Origin: Archangium gephyra | GTDB lineage: Bacteria; Myxococcota; Myxococcia; Myxococcales; Myxococcaceae | Reading direction: 5' to 3' | Assembly (NCBI RefSeq): GCF_001027285.1 | Contig: NZ_CP011509.1 | Location: 10,564,501 to 10,628,500 of the forward strand | Length of the DNA stretch: 64,000 bases | Shown here: piece after piece, positions 40,990 to 50,796 of the stretch | Layout of the letters: the number at the start of each line of letters is the position of its first letter | Position numbering within the stretch: position 1 is the first letter of the stretch | Notes under the pieces: generated by a model | The model's input: the letters and a program-made list of their open reading frames with translations, nothing else | Databases searched by the model: none | Told to the model about the DNA's origin: nothing | Position numbers and translations under genes: made by a program

Positions 40990-41883
40990 ATGCGAGTGCA
41001 TCTCATGAAGTCCGTTCCCGCCGTGCTGCTGTCGCTCTGTCTGGTCATGAGCTGTGACCCGGATGGCGGCGACCCCACACAGGACGGGGGAACCAGCCAG
41101 GACGCGGGGACCAGCCAGGACGCCGGGGCCGGTCAGGACGCGGGCACGAACCAGGACGCGGGGACCACTCCCGACGCGGGGACGACTCCCGACGCGGGGA
41201 CCACTCCCGACGCGGGCACGGTCGAGGACGCGGGGACCACCCCTCCCGATGCGGGCACGGCCGACGACGCGGGGACCACTCCGGATGCGGGGACCACTCC
41301 GGATGCGGGAACCATTCCCGATGCGGGCACCACTCCCGACGCGGGAACCATTCCCGACACACCGTGCGGCATCCCCTACCTGGGGGATCCCAATGGGGCG
41401 CTCGACTTCAAGATCAAGGCGCTGGGGCCTGACTGGAGATCCTCACCGCTCACCACGGGGAGCACCCTCACGGTCATCGAACCGATCCAGGGCGGGCGGG
41501 TGTCGTTCGTTGGCGTGTACGACGTGGTCAACATCGACCCGTGCGGTGTGAAACTGCTGGGCGCGCTGAGGAATCCCGAGACCGGGAGGGTCCAGCTCGA
41601 CGCACGGACCGCCAACCTGCAGCGGGATCCGGACGGCCGGGGGTCGAACATCGACGCGGACGACGCCTCGTTCTCCAACATCCCCCTGTGCCCCAACCAG
41701 TGGTCCAACAAGGACATCTACGACCAGAACTACGAGCTCGTCGTCATCCTCAAGGATCGTCTGGAGAAGAAGGTCCTCCAGAAGACCCTCACCGTCCGCC
41801 CCGCCTGCAACGTGCCCGGGGAGGATGCGTTCTGCCGGTGTATCTGCAAGGCGGGCTACGTGTTGGGCTCGCCCTGCCCGTAG
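40990..41883 (+). CDS. Lipoprotein with (DAGTTP)n repeat linker
   Basis: A 297-residue lipoprotein with lipobox LVMSC. Residues about 25-120 consist of fourteen DAGT-type units (TPDAGT, SQDAGT, IPDAGT), an acidic flexible linker that would hold the C-terminal domain away from the membrane. The last 170 residues form an unrecognised beta-rich domain with paired cysteines, ending CRCICKAGYVLGSPCP. A second in-frame ATG at 41005 would give a tighter signal peptide. It directly follows the PHM-like gene and is likely to be cotranscribed and surface-located with it. Confidence 0.82.
   Translation: MRVHLMKSVPAVLLSLCLVMSCDPDGGDPTQDGGTSQDAGTSQDAGAGQDAGTNQDAGTTPDAGTTPDAGTTPDAGTVEDAGTTPPDAGTADDAGTTPDAGTTPDAGTIPDAGTTPDAGTIPDTPCGIPYLGDPNGALDFKIKALGPDWRSSPLTTGSTLTVIEPIQGGRVSFVGVYDVVNIDPCGVKLLGALRNPETGRVQLDARTANLQRDPDGRGSNIDADDASFSNIPLCPNQWSNKDIYDQNYELVVILKDRLEKKVLQKTLTVRPACNVPGEDAFCRCICKAGYVLGSPCP
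41089..41357 (+). repeat. Coding tandem repeat (18-bp unit)
   Basis: Imperfect tandem copies of an 18-base unit (GACGCGGGGACCACTCCC and variants) encode the DAGT-rich linker. Several neighbouring copies are nearly identical, which suggests recent slippage and probable length variation among strains. Confidence 0.85.
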
Positions 41884-41895
41884 CGAGGAAGGACC

Positions 41896-41922
41896 CGCGC
41901 TCCAGGACTCACCTGGGGCGCG
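41896..41922. terminator. Hairpin between convergent genes
   Basis: CGCGCTCCAGG at 41896-41906 pairs with CCTGGGGCGCG at 41912-41922 around a 5-base loop, with one G-T mismatch. It sits at the junction of the convergent lipoprotein and Asp-box genes and overlaps the stop codon of the latter. Confidence 0.6.
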
Positions 41923-43204
41923 GCGTTCCCTCCGCGCGCCGCCCACGCCGGCACAGCAGGGAGACCAGGAGCAGCGGGGCCAGCCCCGCGCTCCCCGCGG
42001 TGGCACCGCACCCGTCCGGCTTCGGAGGCACTTCCTCGCCGGGCGTTCCAGCGTCCGGTGGAGCGGGCGAGACGGACACACCGAGCTGCTGCGCGAGCTG
42101 GGGCCAGAGCGGCGTGCACTGCTCCCTCACGGGCGTGCCCACCGGGCACTGGTGGACGCCCCGCACGTCCCGGAGGCTGAAGAGGGGCTCCCAGGACGTG
42201 CCCTCGTCGGTGCTGCGCGCCAGGGCCCACTCGTGCAGCCAGGTGGAGCCACAGGCGAAGAGGGTGCCGCCCTCGCGCGTCACGCACGCGTTGCCCGTGG
42301 GCAGGGACAACGGGAGGAAGGACTCCCCCTGGCGCCCCCGGTACAGGTGATTGTAGGTCGCCACCCACGTGGTCCGGCCATCGGCCGAGACGTCCATGTT
42401 CACGAGGGGGTCCTCCTGCGCCAGCACGGACGTGAGCGTGCGGCCCCCATCGTCACTGCGCAGCACGGTGTAGAGGATGCCGCCCGCCGGGGTCCGTGAG
42501 GACACGCGCGCCCACAGCACGTCTGGATTCGCCGGGCTCACCGCCAGCAGCTTCAAGTCATACGCGCCCTCGAGCCCCACGGGGAACGCCTGGGGCAGGT
42601 CCTCCCACGTCTCGCCCGCGTCGTCGCTGCGGAAGAGGTACATCGCGTAGCCCTTCCAGCCGCTGAGGTAGAGGCGCTCAGGGCCGGAAGGCGCCACGCG
42701 CACCGCGGAGAAGACGGCGTCACGGCTCAACGAGGTGGGCGTCCACGTCTCGCCACCATCCCGCGAGCGGTACAGGAGGTTGGTCACCGCGGGCCTTCCC
42801 GTGGCCACATAGAGAAGGGAGTCGTCGGTGGGGTGCTCGGCGAGGCTGGAGACCCAGGCGTCCTGGAACGCCGTGGAGGCAACCCAGGTGCACCCCCCAT
42901 CGCGCGAGCGCAACAGCGCCTTGCCGGTGGCCGTGAGGATGTCCCCACCCGGGAGCCACACGTAGCGCTCCGGTGTCCAACTGCCATAGCCCATGGCTTC
43001 CGCGCACACCCAGTGCCAGGCGGCGGCGCCGTCACGGGAGATGAGCGTGCCCCGGGTGAAGCCCAGCAGCTGGTCTTCCGGGTGTCCCCGGCGCGAGGTG
43101 TAGCTCTGGGTCTCCATCAGGCCACCGTGCGCATGCACGGAGGCCGCGGACAGCACGCCCAGGCAGGTGAGGAGTTTCCGGGAGGCCAGCGAGGGGAGCA
43201 TCAT
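41909..43204 (-). CDS. Secreted Asp-box (BNR) propeller protein with MYXO-CTERM-like tail
   Basis: A 431-residue exported protein: signal peptide ending SVHA-HGG, then repeated Asp-box motifs (SRDGGCTW, SRDGGETW, SDDAGETW, SDDGGRT, STDEGTSW) that mark a sortilin/BNR-type beta-propeller. Near the C-terminus are a Pro-rich linker (PPDAGTPGEEVPPKPDG), a Cys-containing segment (GCGATAGSAG), a hydrophobic helix and an Arg cluster. This is the layout of the MYXO-CTERM surface-sorting tail of myxobacteria. No sialidase catalytic residues are evident. It shares a nine-base gap with the upstream cytochrome-like lipoprotein gene, so the two are probably an operon. Confidence 0.85.
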   Translation of the reverse strand: MMLPSLASRKLLTCLGVLSAASVHAHGGLMETQSYTSRRGHPEDQLLGFTRGTLISRDGAAAWHWVCAEAMGYGSWTPERYVWLPGGDILTATGKALLRSRDGGCTWVASTAFQDAWVSSLAEHPTDDSLLYVATGRPAVTNLLYRSRDGGETWTPTSLSRDAVFSAVRVAPSGPERLYLSGWKGYAMYLFRSDDAGETWEDLPQAFPVGLEGAYDLKLLAVSPANPDVLWARVSSRTPAGGILYTVLRSDDGGRTLTSVLAQEDPLVNMDVSADGRTTWVATYNHLYRGRQGESFLPLSLPTGNACVTREGGTLFACGSTWLHEWALARSTDEGTSWEPLFSLRDVRGVHQCPVGTPVREQCTPLWPQLAQQLGVSVSPAPPDAGTPGEEVPPKPDGCGATAGSAGLAPLLLVSLLCRRGRRAEGTPRPR

Positions 43205-43212
43205 GGATGGCC

Positions 43213-43713
43213 CTATTCGAGCACGGCGCCCTGTTGGATCCACAGCTCCAGCATGTCGAGGCTCTCCTGGGGAAGAGGCGTGCTGCGCTGGGGCATGCGC
43301 TCGCCACAGGCGCTCGGCGCGCACGGCAGGCCCGTGTAGTCACCCGTCACCTTGTGCAGCAGGAAGCTTCCCGAGGGATTGCCCGGGTCCACCAGCGCCA
43401 ACGAGGGCTCGCGGACGCTCTTCTCCTTCAACCGGGCCAGAAGGGTGGCGGCGTCTCCCGAGCCAAGGGTGAGCTGCACATGGCCCGCCGGCTGGGCGGT
43501 GCCATGACACCCCGAGCCGAAACCACACGAGCCCTGGAAGAGGGGAACCACGTCCTCGCTGAAGGTGGGGCGCTCCTCCGCTGGCGGCTCCCCTCCCTCG
43601 TCACACCCTCCCATCAACGCCAAGCCACCCAGGAGGAACCCCCAACGCCGCAGCTGTTTCTTCCCGGGCAGGAGAGAGAGCACCGCATCTCGTTCCGTGT
43701 CATCGAGCCGCAT
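43213..43713 (-). CDS. Lipoprotein with cytochrome c-like CxxxxxCH motif
   Basis: A 166-residue lipoprotein (lipobox LMGGC, Cys37; the signal is long, with a charged start). The region TFSEDVVPLFQGSCGFGSGCHG resembles the PSCyt1/DUF1588-type cytochrome modules common in myxobacteria and planctomycetes. Here the spacing before CH is longer than the CxxCH haem motif, so haem binding is uncertain. Further cysteines (CAPSACGERMP) may form a disulfide. ATG 43713 gives a normal signal peptide. It is upstream of the Asp-box gene, suggesting a shared extracellular role. Confidence 0.75.
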   Translation of the reverse strand: MRLDDTERDAVLSLLPGKKQLRRWGFLLGGLALMGGCDEGGEPPAEERPTFSEDVVPLFQGSCGFGSGCHGTAQPAGHVQLTLGSGDAATLLARLKEKSVREPSLALVDPGNPSGSFLLHKVTGDYTGLPCAPSACGERMPQRSTPLPQESLDMLELWIQQGAVLE

Positions 43714-43772
43714 GTGCCCTACCCTACCAGTCCGCGCCACGGCTCGGCGCGAGAGGCGCTGACGCGCCGTGG

Positions 43773-44798
<1,026 letters not shown>

Positions 44799-44951
44799 GA
44801 CTCCCCTCCTGCGGCGGCAGGCGCCGCGAGGCCCTGGGCCTAACCCGGTCGCGCGTCTCCCGCCACCAGGAATGTCCCCGCTTTTTTTCACTTCGCCCGC
44901 AACCAGGCGCCGCCTCCCGTGTTGGAGGGGTCAACCTCGGAGGAATCACGC

Positions 44952-45986
44952 ATGAAGCGGACATGGAAGACGGGCCTCATCCTGGCGGGCGGGTTGCTGA
45001 CGCCGGGTCTCATCGGCTGTGGACCTGGGAGTGACGGCCTCGACACCCTGGCCGGCACGGACACCGGCACCTCGCGTGCGGCCCTGACGGTGTACGAGCA
45101 GGCCGCGGTGGACACGGCCAACGGCTCACCGGACTGCACGACGCTCGGGGACTTCTACTGGGAGCTCGGGAACGGGACGGCGAAACTCTTCAGCTTCTCC
45201 CGGGGCAGCGGCGTGTCGGAGACGACGGTGATGCCGCTCGCCTCCGCGAGCAAGTGGCTCTACGCGAGCGCCTATCTGCAAGCCAAGGGCTACGCGAACC
45301 TCAGCGCGGCCGAGAAGAAGCGGCTCAACTTCACCAGCGGCTTCCTCGAGGGCAGCGACGTCAACTGTGGAGACACGGGGACGAGCGTCTCGGCCTGCTA
45401 TGGCCCCGACCACAAGAACGTCTCGTACCGCCTCCTCCGGGACGGCAAGTTCTTCTACGACGGGGGGCACATGCAGAAGCTCGCCCTGGATGACATCGGG
45501 GCGAGGCTGGGCACGGGCATCGCCAGCGTCCCCGACTGGCTCAATGCCCAGCTGGGCACCAGCCTGCCGCAGACCGCGGGGGCCGTCGCCGTGGCCGGTG
45601 GGTTCTGGGGCAGCGCGGCGCAGTACCGCGTCTTCCTGAGGAACCTGCTCAACAACCAGTACGGGATGTCCGCGCGGCTGAACGCCGACGCCGTGCCCGC
45701 GTACCCCGGTGGCCCCGATGTGGCGTACACGCCGTGGACGATGGGCCAGGCGTATTACGGGCTCGGGCACTGGTTGGAGCGCGAGTCCGTGAACGGCGTT
45801 TGGAGTGTGACGGGCTACTCCTCGCCGGGAGCGTTCGGCTTCTACCCGTGGGTGGATGCCGGGAAGAGCCAGTACATGCTCCTGGCCCGCGCCCGCGCCA
45901 ACGGCCCCGGAGGCGAAGGCGGGCTGTCGCTCGTCTGCGCGCAGGACATCCGCAAGGCCTACGAGACGGGCGTTCCGCAGCTGTGA
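44952..45986 (+). CDS. Beta-lactamase/serine hydrolase-like lipoprotein
   Basis: A 344-residue exported lipoprotein (lipobox LIGC near residue 23). The segment PLASASKWLYASAY carries an SxxK motif with helix-like context, as in class C beta-lactamases, DD-peptidases and related esterases. A Tyr-containing motif (YRLL) and a C-terminal strand region follow, but the KTG-type third motif is not clear. Enzymatic function is therefore unproven. GGAGGA precedes ATG 44952 at good spacing. It could be a secreted hydrolase or an inactive binding relative. Confidence 0.72.
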   Translation: MKRTWKTGLILAGGLLTPGLIGCGPGSDGLDTLAGTDTGTSRAALTVYEQAAVDTANGSPDCTTLGDFYWELGNGTAKLFSFSRGSGVSETTVMPLASASKWLYASAYLQAKGYANLSAAEKKRLNFTSGFLEGSDVNCGDTGTSVSACYGPDHKNVSYRLLRDGKFFYDGGHMQKLALDDIGARLGTGIASVPDWLNAQLGTSLPQTAGAVAVAGGFWGSAAQYRVFLRNLLNNQYGMSARLNADAVPAYPGGPDVAYTPWTMGQAYYGLGHWLERESVNGVWSVTGYSSPGAFGFYPWVDAGKSQYMLLARARANGPGGEGGLSLVCAQDIRKAYETGVPQL

Positions 45987-46081
45987 GTCATGCCAGGCAG
46001 GCGGCCAGCCTGCCGGGCGGGCCCGCTTCCCAAACGGTGCCCGCGTCCCCAGCGTGTCCCCTTGGACCCGTGGGGGACAGC

Positions 46082-47047
46082 ATGGCGGACGTGGAGAGGC
46101 GCGGAGAGATGCCGTATCGGATCCTGGGCCGTACCGGGGAGAAGGTGTCGGCCATCGGCATCGGTGGCTGGCACCTCGGACTGCCCAAGGTGGACGAGAA
46201 GCTGGGCATCCGCATCGTGCGCGACGCCATCGATCGCGGCATCAACTTCATGGACAACTGCTGGGACTACAACGAGGGTCTCAGCGAGCTGCGCATGGGC
46301 AAGGCGCTCCGGGATGGCTACCGGCAGAAGGCCTTCCTGATGACGAAGATCGACGGGCGGACCAAGAAGGAGGCCGCCCGGCAACTGGAGCACTCACTGG
46401 AGCGGCTGCAGACGGACTGCATCGACCTCGTGCAGCACCATGAGATCCTCCGCTTCGAGGACCCCAACCGCATCTTCAGCGAGGACGGCGCGCAGGCCGC
46501 GCTGCTGGAGGCCCAGAAGGCCGGCAAGCTGCGCTACATCGGCTTCACCGGGCACAAGGATCCGCGCATCCACCTGTACATGCTGGAGGTGGCCCGGGAG
46601 AACGGCTTCACGTTCGACGCGGTGCAGCTGCCGCTGAACCTGATGGACGCGCACTTCCGCAGCTTCTCCCGGCTCGTCCTGCCCGAGCTCGTCAAGGACG
46701 GCATCGGCGTGCTCGCGATGAAGACGCTCGCCAACGGCTCCATCCTCAAGTCGAAGACGGTGTCGGCCATCGAGTGCCTGCACTACGCGCTGCACCTGCC
46801 CACCTCGGTGGTCATCACGGGCGTGGACAGCATGGCCATCCTCGATCAGGCCTTCGAGGCGGCGCGCACCTTCAAGCCCTTCCCGGACGCGGAGCTGCAG
46901 GCCCTGCTGGCCCGGACGCGCGAGGCCGCCGCCCGGGGACAGTACGAGCCCTTCAAGACCTCCTCCATCTACGACGGCACCGCGGTCAACCCGAAGTGGC
47001 TGGGCGAGGAGCCCCCGGAGCTGCAGGCGTTGATGATGCAGGACTGA
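46082..47047 (+). CDS. Aldo/keto reductase family protein
   Basis: A 321-residue aldo/keto reductase with MPYRILGRTGEKVSAIGIGGWHLG at the N-terminus and catalytic residues Asp58 and Tyr63 (MDNCWDYNEG), Lys89 (LMTKID) and a His pair at 119-120 (VQHHEIL). The family has members acting on small carbonyls; the substrate here is unknown. ATG 46082 follows GGGGGA; ATG 46109 is an alternative nine codons later. It is followed by two plus-strand genes but with gaps of 62 and 76 bp, so cotranscription is only possible. Confidence 0.9.
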   Translation: MADVERRGEMPYRILGRTGEKVSAIGIGGWHLGLPKVDEKLGIRIVRDAIDRGINFMDNCWDYNEGLSELRMGKALRDGYRQKAFLMTKIDGRTKKEAARQLEHSLERLQTDCIDLVQHHEILRFEDPNRIFSEDGAQAALLEAQKAGKLRYIGFTGHKDPRIHLYMLEVARENGFTFDAVQLPLNLMDAHFRSFSRLVLPELVKDGIGVLAMKTLANGSILKSKTVSAIECLHYALHLPTSVVITGVDSMAILDQAFEAARTFKPFPDAELQALLARTREAAARGQYEPFKTSSIYDGTAVNPKWLGEEPPELQALMMQD

Positions 47048-47109
47048 GCCGGGAGGGCGATAGAGTCGCGCGGCCCGCCTCGCCGTTCCCTGCTCAGGAG
47101 AACCTCTCC

Positions 47110-47850
47110 ATGACCTCGCCCCCTTCCGCAAGCCGGCCTCCCCCACCGGTCATCGCCCCCATCACCCGGGACGGCGTGCGTTACGAATCGCGGTGGTCCC
47201 ACAGCGGCGTGCTCTTCGCCGTCGACGAGAAGTCCGGCGAGCCGCTCTGGCAGGTCGAGGTCTTCAAGTACCTCGTCGACGAGCAGGTGGAGACCGGCGT
47301 GCAGGGGGTGTTCTTCAAGTCGATGACGCTCGACGCGACAGGAACGTCGATGATCATCGAGGACGAGGTGGGCGTCCGCCACCTGGTCGACCTGAAGACA
47401 CGAGCGGCGAAGCTGTTGACCTGGCCCGTCAACGTCAGCCTCTTCGAGGCGAGCCCCGGCCCGGATGGGTGGAAGTACTCCGTGGAGCTGAAGATCTCCA
47501 ACACGCTCACGCGGCCGCTCCAGCTCGACGGGCCCAGCGTCGCGGAGAAAGGGAGACTGGCGAACAAACTCTTCCAGGTCGAGGTCGACGGCCAGCCCAT
47601 CGCCTACCAGGGGATGATGGCCAAGCGAGCCCCGCCCGGCCGGTTCATCGAACTGAAGCCCGGAGCGACCTACCGCACGGTGGTGGAGCTCTCGCCGGAA
47701 TACCCCGTGCCGCCCGGCAGGCATCAGCTGACGGTGAAATTCTCCCACCACAACCACTTCTCTCCGGACGACTGCTGGTTGGAGTCGAAGCCCGTGACCA
47801 TCGAGCTCGGCGACAGTCCCATCCGCCGGACACCCAAGCCCAAGCCGTAA
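47110..47850 (+). CDS. Hypothetical protein, predicted beta-rich
   Basis: A 246-residue cytoplasmic protein without signal peptide. The first 90 residues look like a compact beta domain (RYESRWSHSGVLFAVDEKSGEPLWQ). Residues 110-240 read like an immunoglobulin-like strand series (YRTVVELSPEYPVPPGRHQLTVKF). I do not recognise the family. The start at ATG 47110 follows CAGGAG. The opening resembles short secretory or metal-binding proteins only loosely, so function is left open. Confidence 0.75.
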   Translation: MTSPPSASRPPPPVIAPITRDGVRYESRWSHSGVLFAVDEKSGEPLWQVEVFKYLVDEQVETGVQGVFFKSMTLDATGTSMIIEDEVGVRHLVDLKTRAAKLLTWPVNVSLFEASPGPDGWKYSVELKISNTLTRPLQLDGPSVAEKGRLANKLFQVEVDGQPIAYQGMMAKRAPPGRFIELKPGATYRTVVELSPEYPVPPGRHQLTVKFSHHNHFSPDDCWLESKPVTIELGDSPIRRTPKPKP

Positions 47851-47926
47851 CACTCCGCTCGAAGCTCTCCCGCCCCCGCGCCACGAATCGGGCTAGGGTC
47901 GCGGCCCCAACCCCAGGGAGGGATTC

Positions 47927-48550
47927 ATGTCCGACGAGCTCGTTTTCTATACCAACCCGATGTCGCGTGGCCGGATCGTTCGCTGGATGCTCGAAGAGGT
48001 CGGGCAGCCCTATCGGACCGAGCTGCTCGAGTTCGGCACGACGATGAAGGCGCCCGCCTATCTGGCCATCAACCCGATGGGCAAGGTGCCGACGATCCGC
48101 CACGGCGAAACCGTCGTCACCGAGGCGGCGGCCATCTGCGCCTATCTCGCCGACGCCTTCCCGCAGGCGAACCTGGCCCCCGCGCCGGGCAGCCGCGAGC
48201 GGGGCCCCTACTACCGCTGGCTGTTCTTCGGCGCCGGCCCTGTCGAGTCGGCGATCTCCAACAAGGCCCTGGGCTTCCAGGTCCCGCCCGAGCGGACCGG
48301 GACGATTGGCTATGGCAGCCTCGAATCGGTCCTCAACGCGCTCGAGAACGCGCTGTCCAAGGGCGACTACCTCGTGGGGGACCGCTTCACCGCCGCGGAC
48401 CTCTATGTCGGCGCGCAGATTGGCTGGGGCATGCAGTTCGGCAGCATCGAGAAGCGCCCGGTCTTCGAGCGCTATGCCGCACGCATCAACAGCCGCCCCG
48501 CCGCCATCCGCGCCCGCCAGATCGACGACGCCCTGCTGCCCAAGAAGTAG
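47927..48550 (+). CDS. Glutathione S-transferase family protein
   Basis: A 207-residue GST. The thioredoxin-fold domain occupies residues 1-80: VFYTNPMSRGRIVRWML, then NPMGKVPTIRHGETVVTEAAAI with the cis-Pro and the Glu-Ala glutathione contact. The helical domain follows (YYRWLFFGAGP; GDRFTAADLYVG). Conjugates glutathione to electrophiles or acts as a peroxidase; the substrate is unknown. ATG 47927 is preceded by AGGGAGG. It converges on the HlyIII gene. Confidence 0.92.
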   Translation: MSDELVFYTNPMSRGRIVRWMLEEVGQPYRTELLEFGTTMKAPAYLAINPMGKVPTIRHGETVVTEAAAICAYLADAFPQANLAPAPGSRERGPYYRWLFFGAGPVESAISNKALGFQVPPERTGTIGYGSLESVLNALENALSKGDYLVGDRFTAADLYVGAQIGWGMQFGSIEKRPVFERYAARINSRPAAIRARQIDDALLPKK

Positions 48551-48604
48551 GCCGCCCCTCCTGGCCCGCAGCCGCCCGGGAGGCAGGACGCCTCGGGCGG
48601 CTCC

Positions 48605-49264
48605 TCAGGCGGGAGCGGAGCGGACCAGCAGCAGCACCGCGATGAAGTGGAGCAGCGCGCCGACGATGGTCAGCGCGTGGAACACCTCGTGGTAGCCGAA
48701 CACGCCGGGCCGGGGGTTCGGCCGCTTCGAGGCGTACGCGAGCGCGCCCGCTGTATAGGCCACCCCGCCCGCGAGGATGAGCGCGAGCTGCCTCGCGCCG
48801 AGCGAGCGGTACGCCTCGCCCATGTAGGGCACCAGCGTCCAGCCCACCCCGACGGCGAGCACCGCCGTGAGGACCTTGGGCGCGTTCACCCAGAACAGGG
48901 ACTGCAACACCCCCAGCAGCGCGCCGGCCCAGATGGCTCGCAGCAGGCTGTTGCCCGTGGCCTCCGGCAGGCCCATGAGCGCCACGGGCGTGTAGGTGCC
49001 CGCGATGAGGATGAAGATGGAGGCGTGGTCCATCCGCCGCATCCACGCCCGCGCCGGCACGGACCAGTTCACCCGGTGGTACGTCGCGCTCACCGTGAAC
49101 AGGGTGACGAGGCTGAAGGCGAACACCGCCGCCGCCGTGGCGGCCCGCGCGCCAGGCGCCATGGAGATGAGCACGAGCCCCGCCCCCAGCGCCACCGCGG
49201 CCGCGAACTGGTGCAGCACGCCCCGCATCCGGGGCTTCTCGCCCACGGCCTCCGCGACACTCAT
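48605..49264 (-). CDS. Hemolysin III / PAQR family membrane protein
   Basis: A 219-residue membrane protein with seven hydrophobic segments and the PAQR metal-site residues: His63 in SATYHRV, Asp in RMDHASIF and the late His pair around GYHEVFHAL and LLHFIAV. Family members include bacterial YqfA/HlyIII and adiponectin receptors, some of which act on membrane lipid homeostasis or as hydrolases. Its ATG overlaps the desaturase stop (ATGA), so the two are coupled. Pairing with a fatty-acid desaturase supports a role in membrane fluidity. Confidence 0.9.
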   Translation of the reverse strand: MSVAEAVGEKPRMRGVLHQFAAAVALGAGLVLISMAPGARAATAAAVFAFSLVTLFTVSATYHRVNWSVPARAWMRRMDHASIFILIAGTYTPVALMGLPEATGNSLLRAIWAGALLGVLQSLFWVNAPKVLTAVLAVGVGWTLVPYMGEAYRSLGARQLALILAGGVAYTAGALAYASKRPNPRPGVFGYHEVFHALTIVGALLHFIAVLLLVRSAPA

Positions 49265-50094
49265 GACCGTGCCTCGGCCTCGAGTTGCTCCACCATCACC
49301 GGCACGGGCTGAGCCGCCGCCTCGCTCCGCGCGCGGGGGATGAGATAAGCGCGGTTGATACGGGCCAGGCCCAGTTTCTCGAGCATCACGCACGCACCAT
49401 AGCCCAGATCCACCTCGTGACGGTGGTACGAGAAGGACGCCGAGCCGGGGTAGGCGTGGTGGTTGTTCTGGAAGCCCTCGCCGAAGATGAGCCACGCGGC
49501 GAAGTGGTTGTTGCGCGAGTTGTCTGCCGTCTCGAAGTTGCGCGGGCCCATCGCGTGGCCGAGCGAGTTCACGAGGCCTCCCTGCACGGGGTGACTCATC
49601 ATCCCGAGGAAGTAGGACGCCCCCAGCAGCCAGCCCACCCCGAGCGCCAGCCCGAGCCCCACCACGCCATGCACCACGTAGGGGAGGTACCAGCGGTTGG
49701 TGCGGTTGAGCACGTTGAGCGGGAAGTCGAGGTCCTTCGCATACCGGGTGTAGGCCGGATCATTCTTGAGCAGCCCCACGATGACGCGCTCGTAGCTGCG
49801 CAGCTGCTCCAGGGCGATGCCGAGGATGCCCACGTTGAGCGGCGAGTGGGGATCCAGAGGCGTATCGGAGTGCTCGTGGTGCAGGCGGTGCATGACCACC
49901 CACGCCTTGGGGTCCAGGCCCGTCAACCAGTTGCCCCCGTGGATGACCCACGCGCGCAGGACGGGATGCATGCGCACCGCCTTGTGCGCCAACCCCCGGT
50001 GGTAACCCACTGTAATCGTGAGGATGTTCAGCAGGTACGCGATGGCGAAGACAGCGAAGCAAGCGGCGAGGTACACGGGGACTCCCTCTCTCAC
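49261..50094 (-). CDS. Membrane acyl-CoA/acyl-lipid desaturase
   Basis: A 277-residue di-iron membrane desaturase. The three histidine boxes are visible: HRGLAH, HRLHHEHSD and NNHHAYPG, with hydrophobic spans between them. It would introduce a double bond (probably delta-9) into saturated acyl chains, using an electron donor encoded elsewhere. It is the first gene of a pair with HlyIII and is divergent from a TetR regulator. Inverted repeats between the two starts make regulation by that TetR protein likely. Confidence 0.93.
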   Translation of the reverse strand: MREGVPVYLAACFAVFAIAYLLNILTITVGYHRGLAHKAVRMHPVLRAWVIHGGNWLTGLDPKAWVVMHRLHHEHSDTPLDPHSPLNVGILGIALEQLRSYERVIVGLLKNDPAYTRYAKDLDFPLNVLNRTNRWYLPYVVHGVVGLGLALGVGWLLGASYFLGMMSHPVQGGLVNSLGHAMGPRNFETADNSRNNHFAAWLIFGEGFQNNHHAYPGSASFSYHRHEVDLGYGACVMLEKLGLARINRAYLIPRARSEAAAQPVPVMVEQLEAEARS

Positions 50095-50099
50095 GGCGG

Positions 50100-50147
50100 G
50101 TTACCGCCGAGTAACTTTCGGTTCAGTAACCTACCCAAACGTAGGTT
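50100..50147. promoter_or_regulatory. Palindromic operator candidates between desaturase and tetR
   Basis: The 63-bp gap between divergent starts contains AACCTAC-N6-GTAGGTT (50128-50147), a perfect 7+7 inverted repeat, and GTTAC-N6-GTAAC (50100-50115). GGTT-N4-AACC at 50120-50131 overlaps the first. Such spacing fits TetR dimers that repress both genes. Confidence 0.72.
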
Positions 50148-50157
50148 CGAGGTCAAC

Positions 50158-50796
50158 ATGGCCAAGAAACAACGCCTTTCGGGTGCGGAGCGCCGGGTGC
50201 AGCTGATGGAGGTAGGGCGGGCGGTTTTCGCCTCGCACGGCTACGAGGCGGCCTCCATCGAGGAGATCGCGCAGAAGGCGGGGGTGTCCAAGCCCATCGT
50301 CTACGAGCACTTCGGTGCGAAGGAGGGCCTGTACGCGGCCATCGTGGACCGGGAGATGGACAACCTGGTGGCGCGCATGTCGGAGAGCATCTCGCGAGGC
50401 ACCCCGCGCGAGCGCTTCGAGGCCGCGGTGATGGCCTTCATGACGTACGCGAAGGAGGAGCCGGCGGGCTTCGCCGTGCTCACCCGCGACTCACCGAACG
50501 ACGAGGCGCGGCGAGGGCTGACGCGCGTCATCGACGACCTGGCCCAGCGCGTGGGAGACATCTTCCAGAGCGAGTTCGAGCGCGCGGGTTACAACCCGAA
50601 GGTGGCACCCATCTACGCCAACGCGCTCGTCGGGATGGTGACCCAGGTGGGGCAGTGGTGGGCGGCGGAGGGCCGCTCGTTCTCCATCGAGCACGTGGTG
50701 CGCCACGTGGCCGCGCTCGGCTGGATGGGGCTGAGACACCTGCCGAAGGATCCGGGCTCACCTGGCGCCAAGAGTGGACCGAAGCGGCGGGGCTGA
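50158..50796 (+). CDS. TetR family transcriptional regulator
   Basis: A 212-residue repressor. The DNA-binding domain is typical: RVQLMEVGRAVFASHGYEAASIEEIAQKAGVSKPIVYEHFGAKEGLYAAIV (written here only in outline; residues about 12-65). The rest is the helical ligand-binding domain. It is divergent from the desaturase, with palindromes between, so a fatty acid or acyl-CoA is the likely effector. The frame is open far upstream on this strand, but ATG 50158 is right for the family. Confidence 0.92.
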   Translation: MAKKQRLSGAERRVQLMEVGRAVFASHGYEAASIEEIAQKAGVSKPIVYEHFGAKEGLYAAIVDREMDNLVARMSESISRGTPRERFEAAVMAFMTYAKEEPAGFAVLTRDSPNDEARRGLTRVIDDLAQRVGDIFQSEFERAGYNPKVAPIYANALVGMVTQVGQWWAAEGRSFSIEHVVRHVAALGWMGLRHLPKDPGSPGAKSGPKRRG

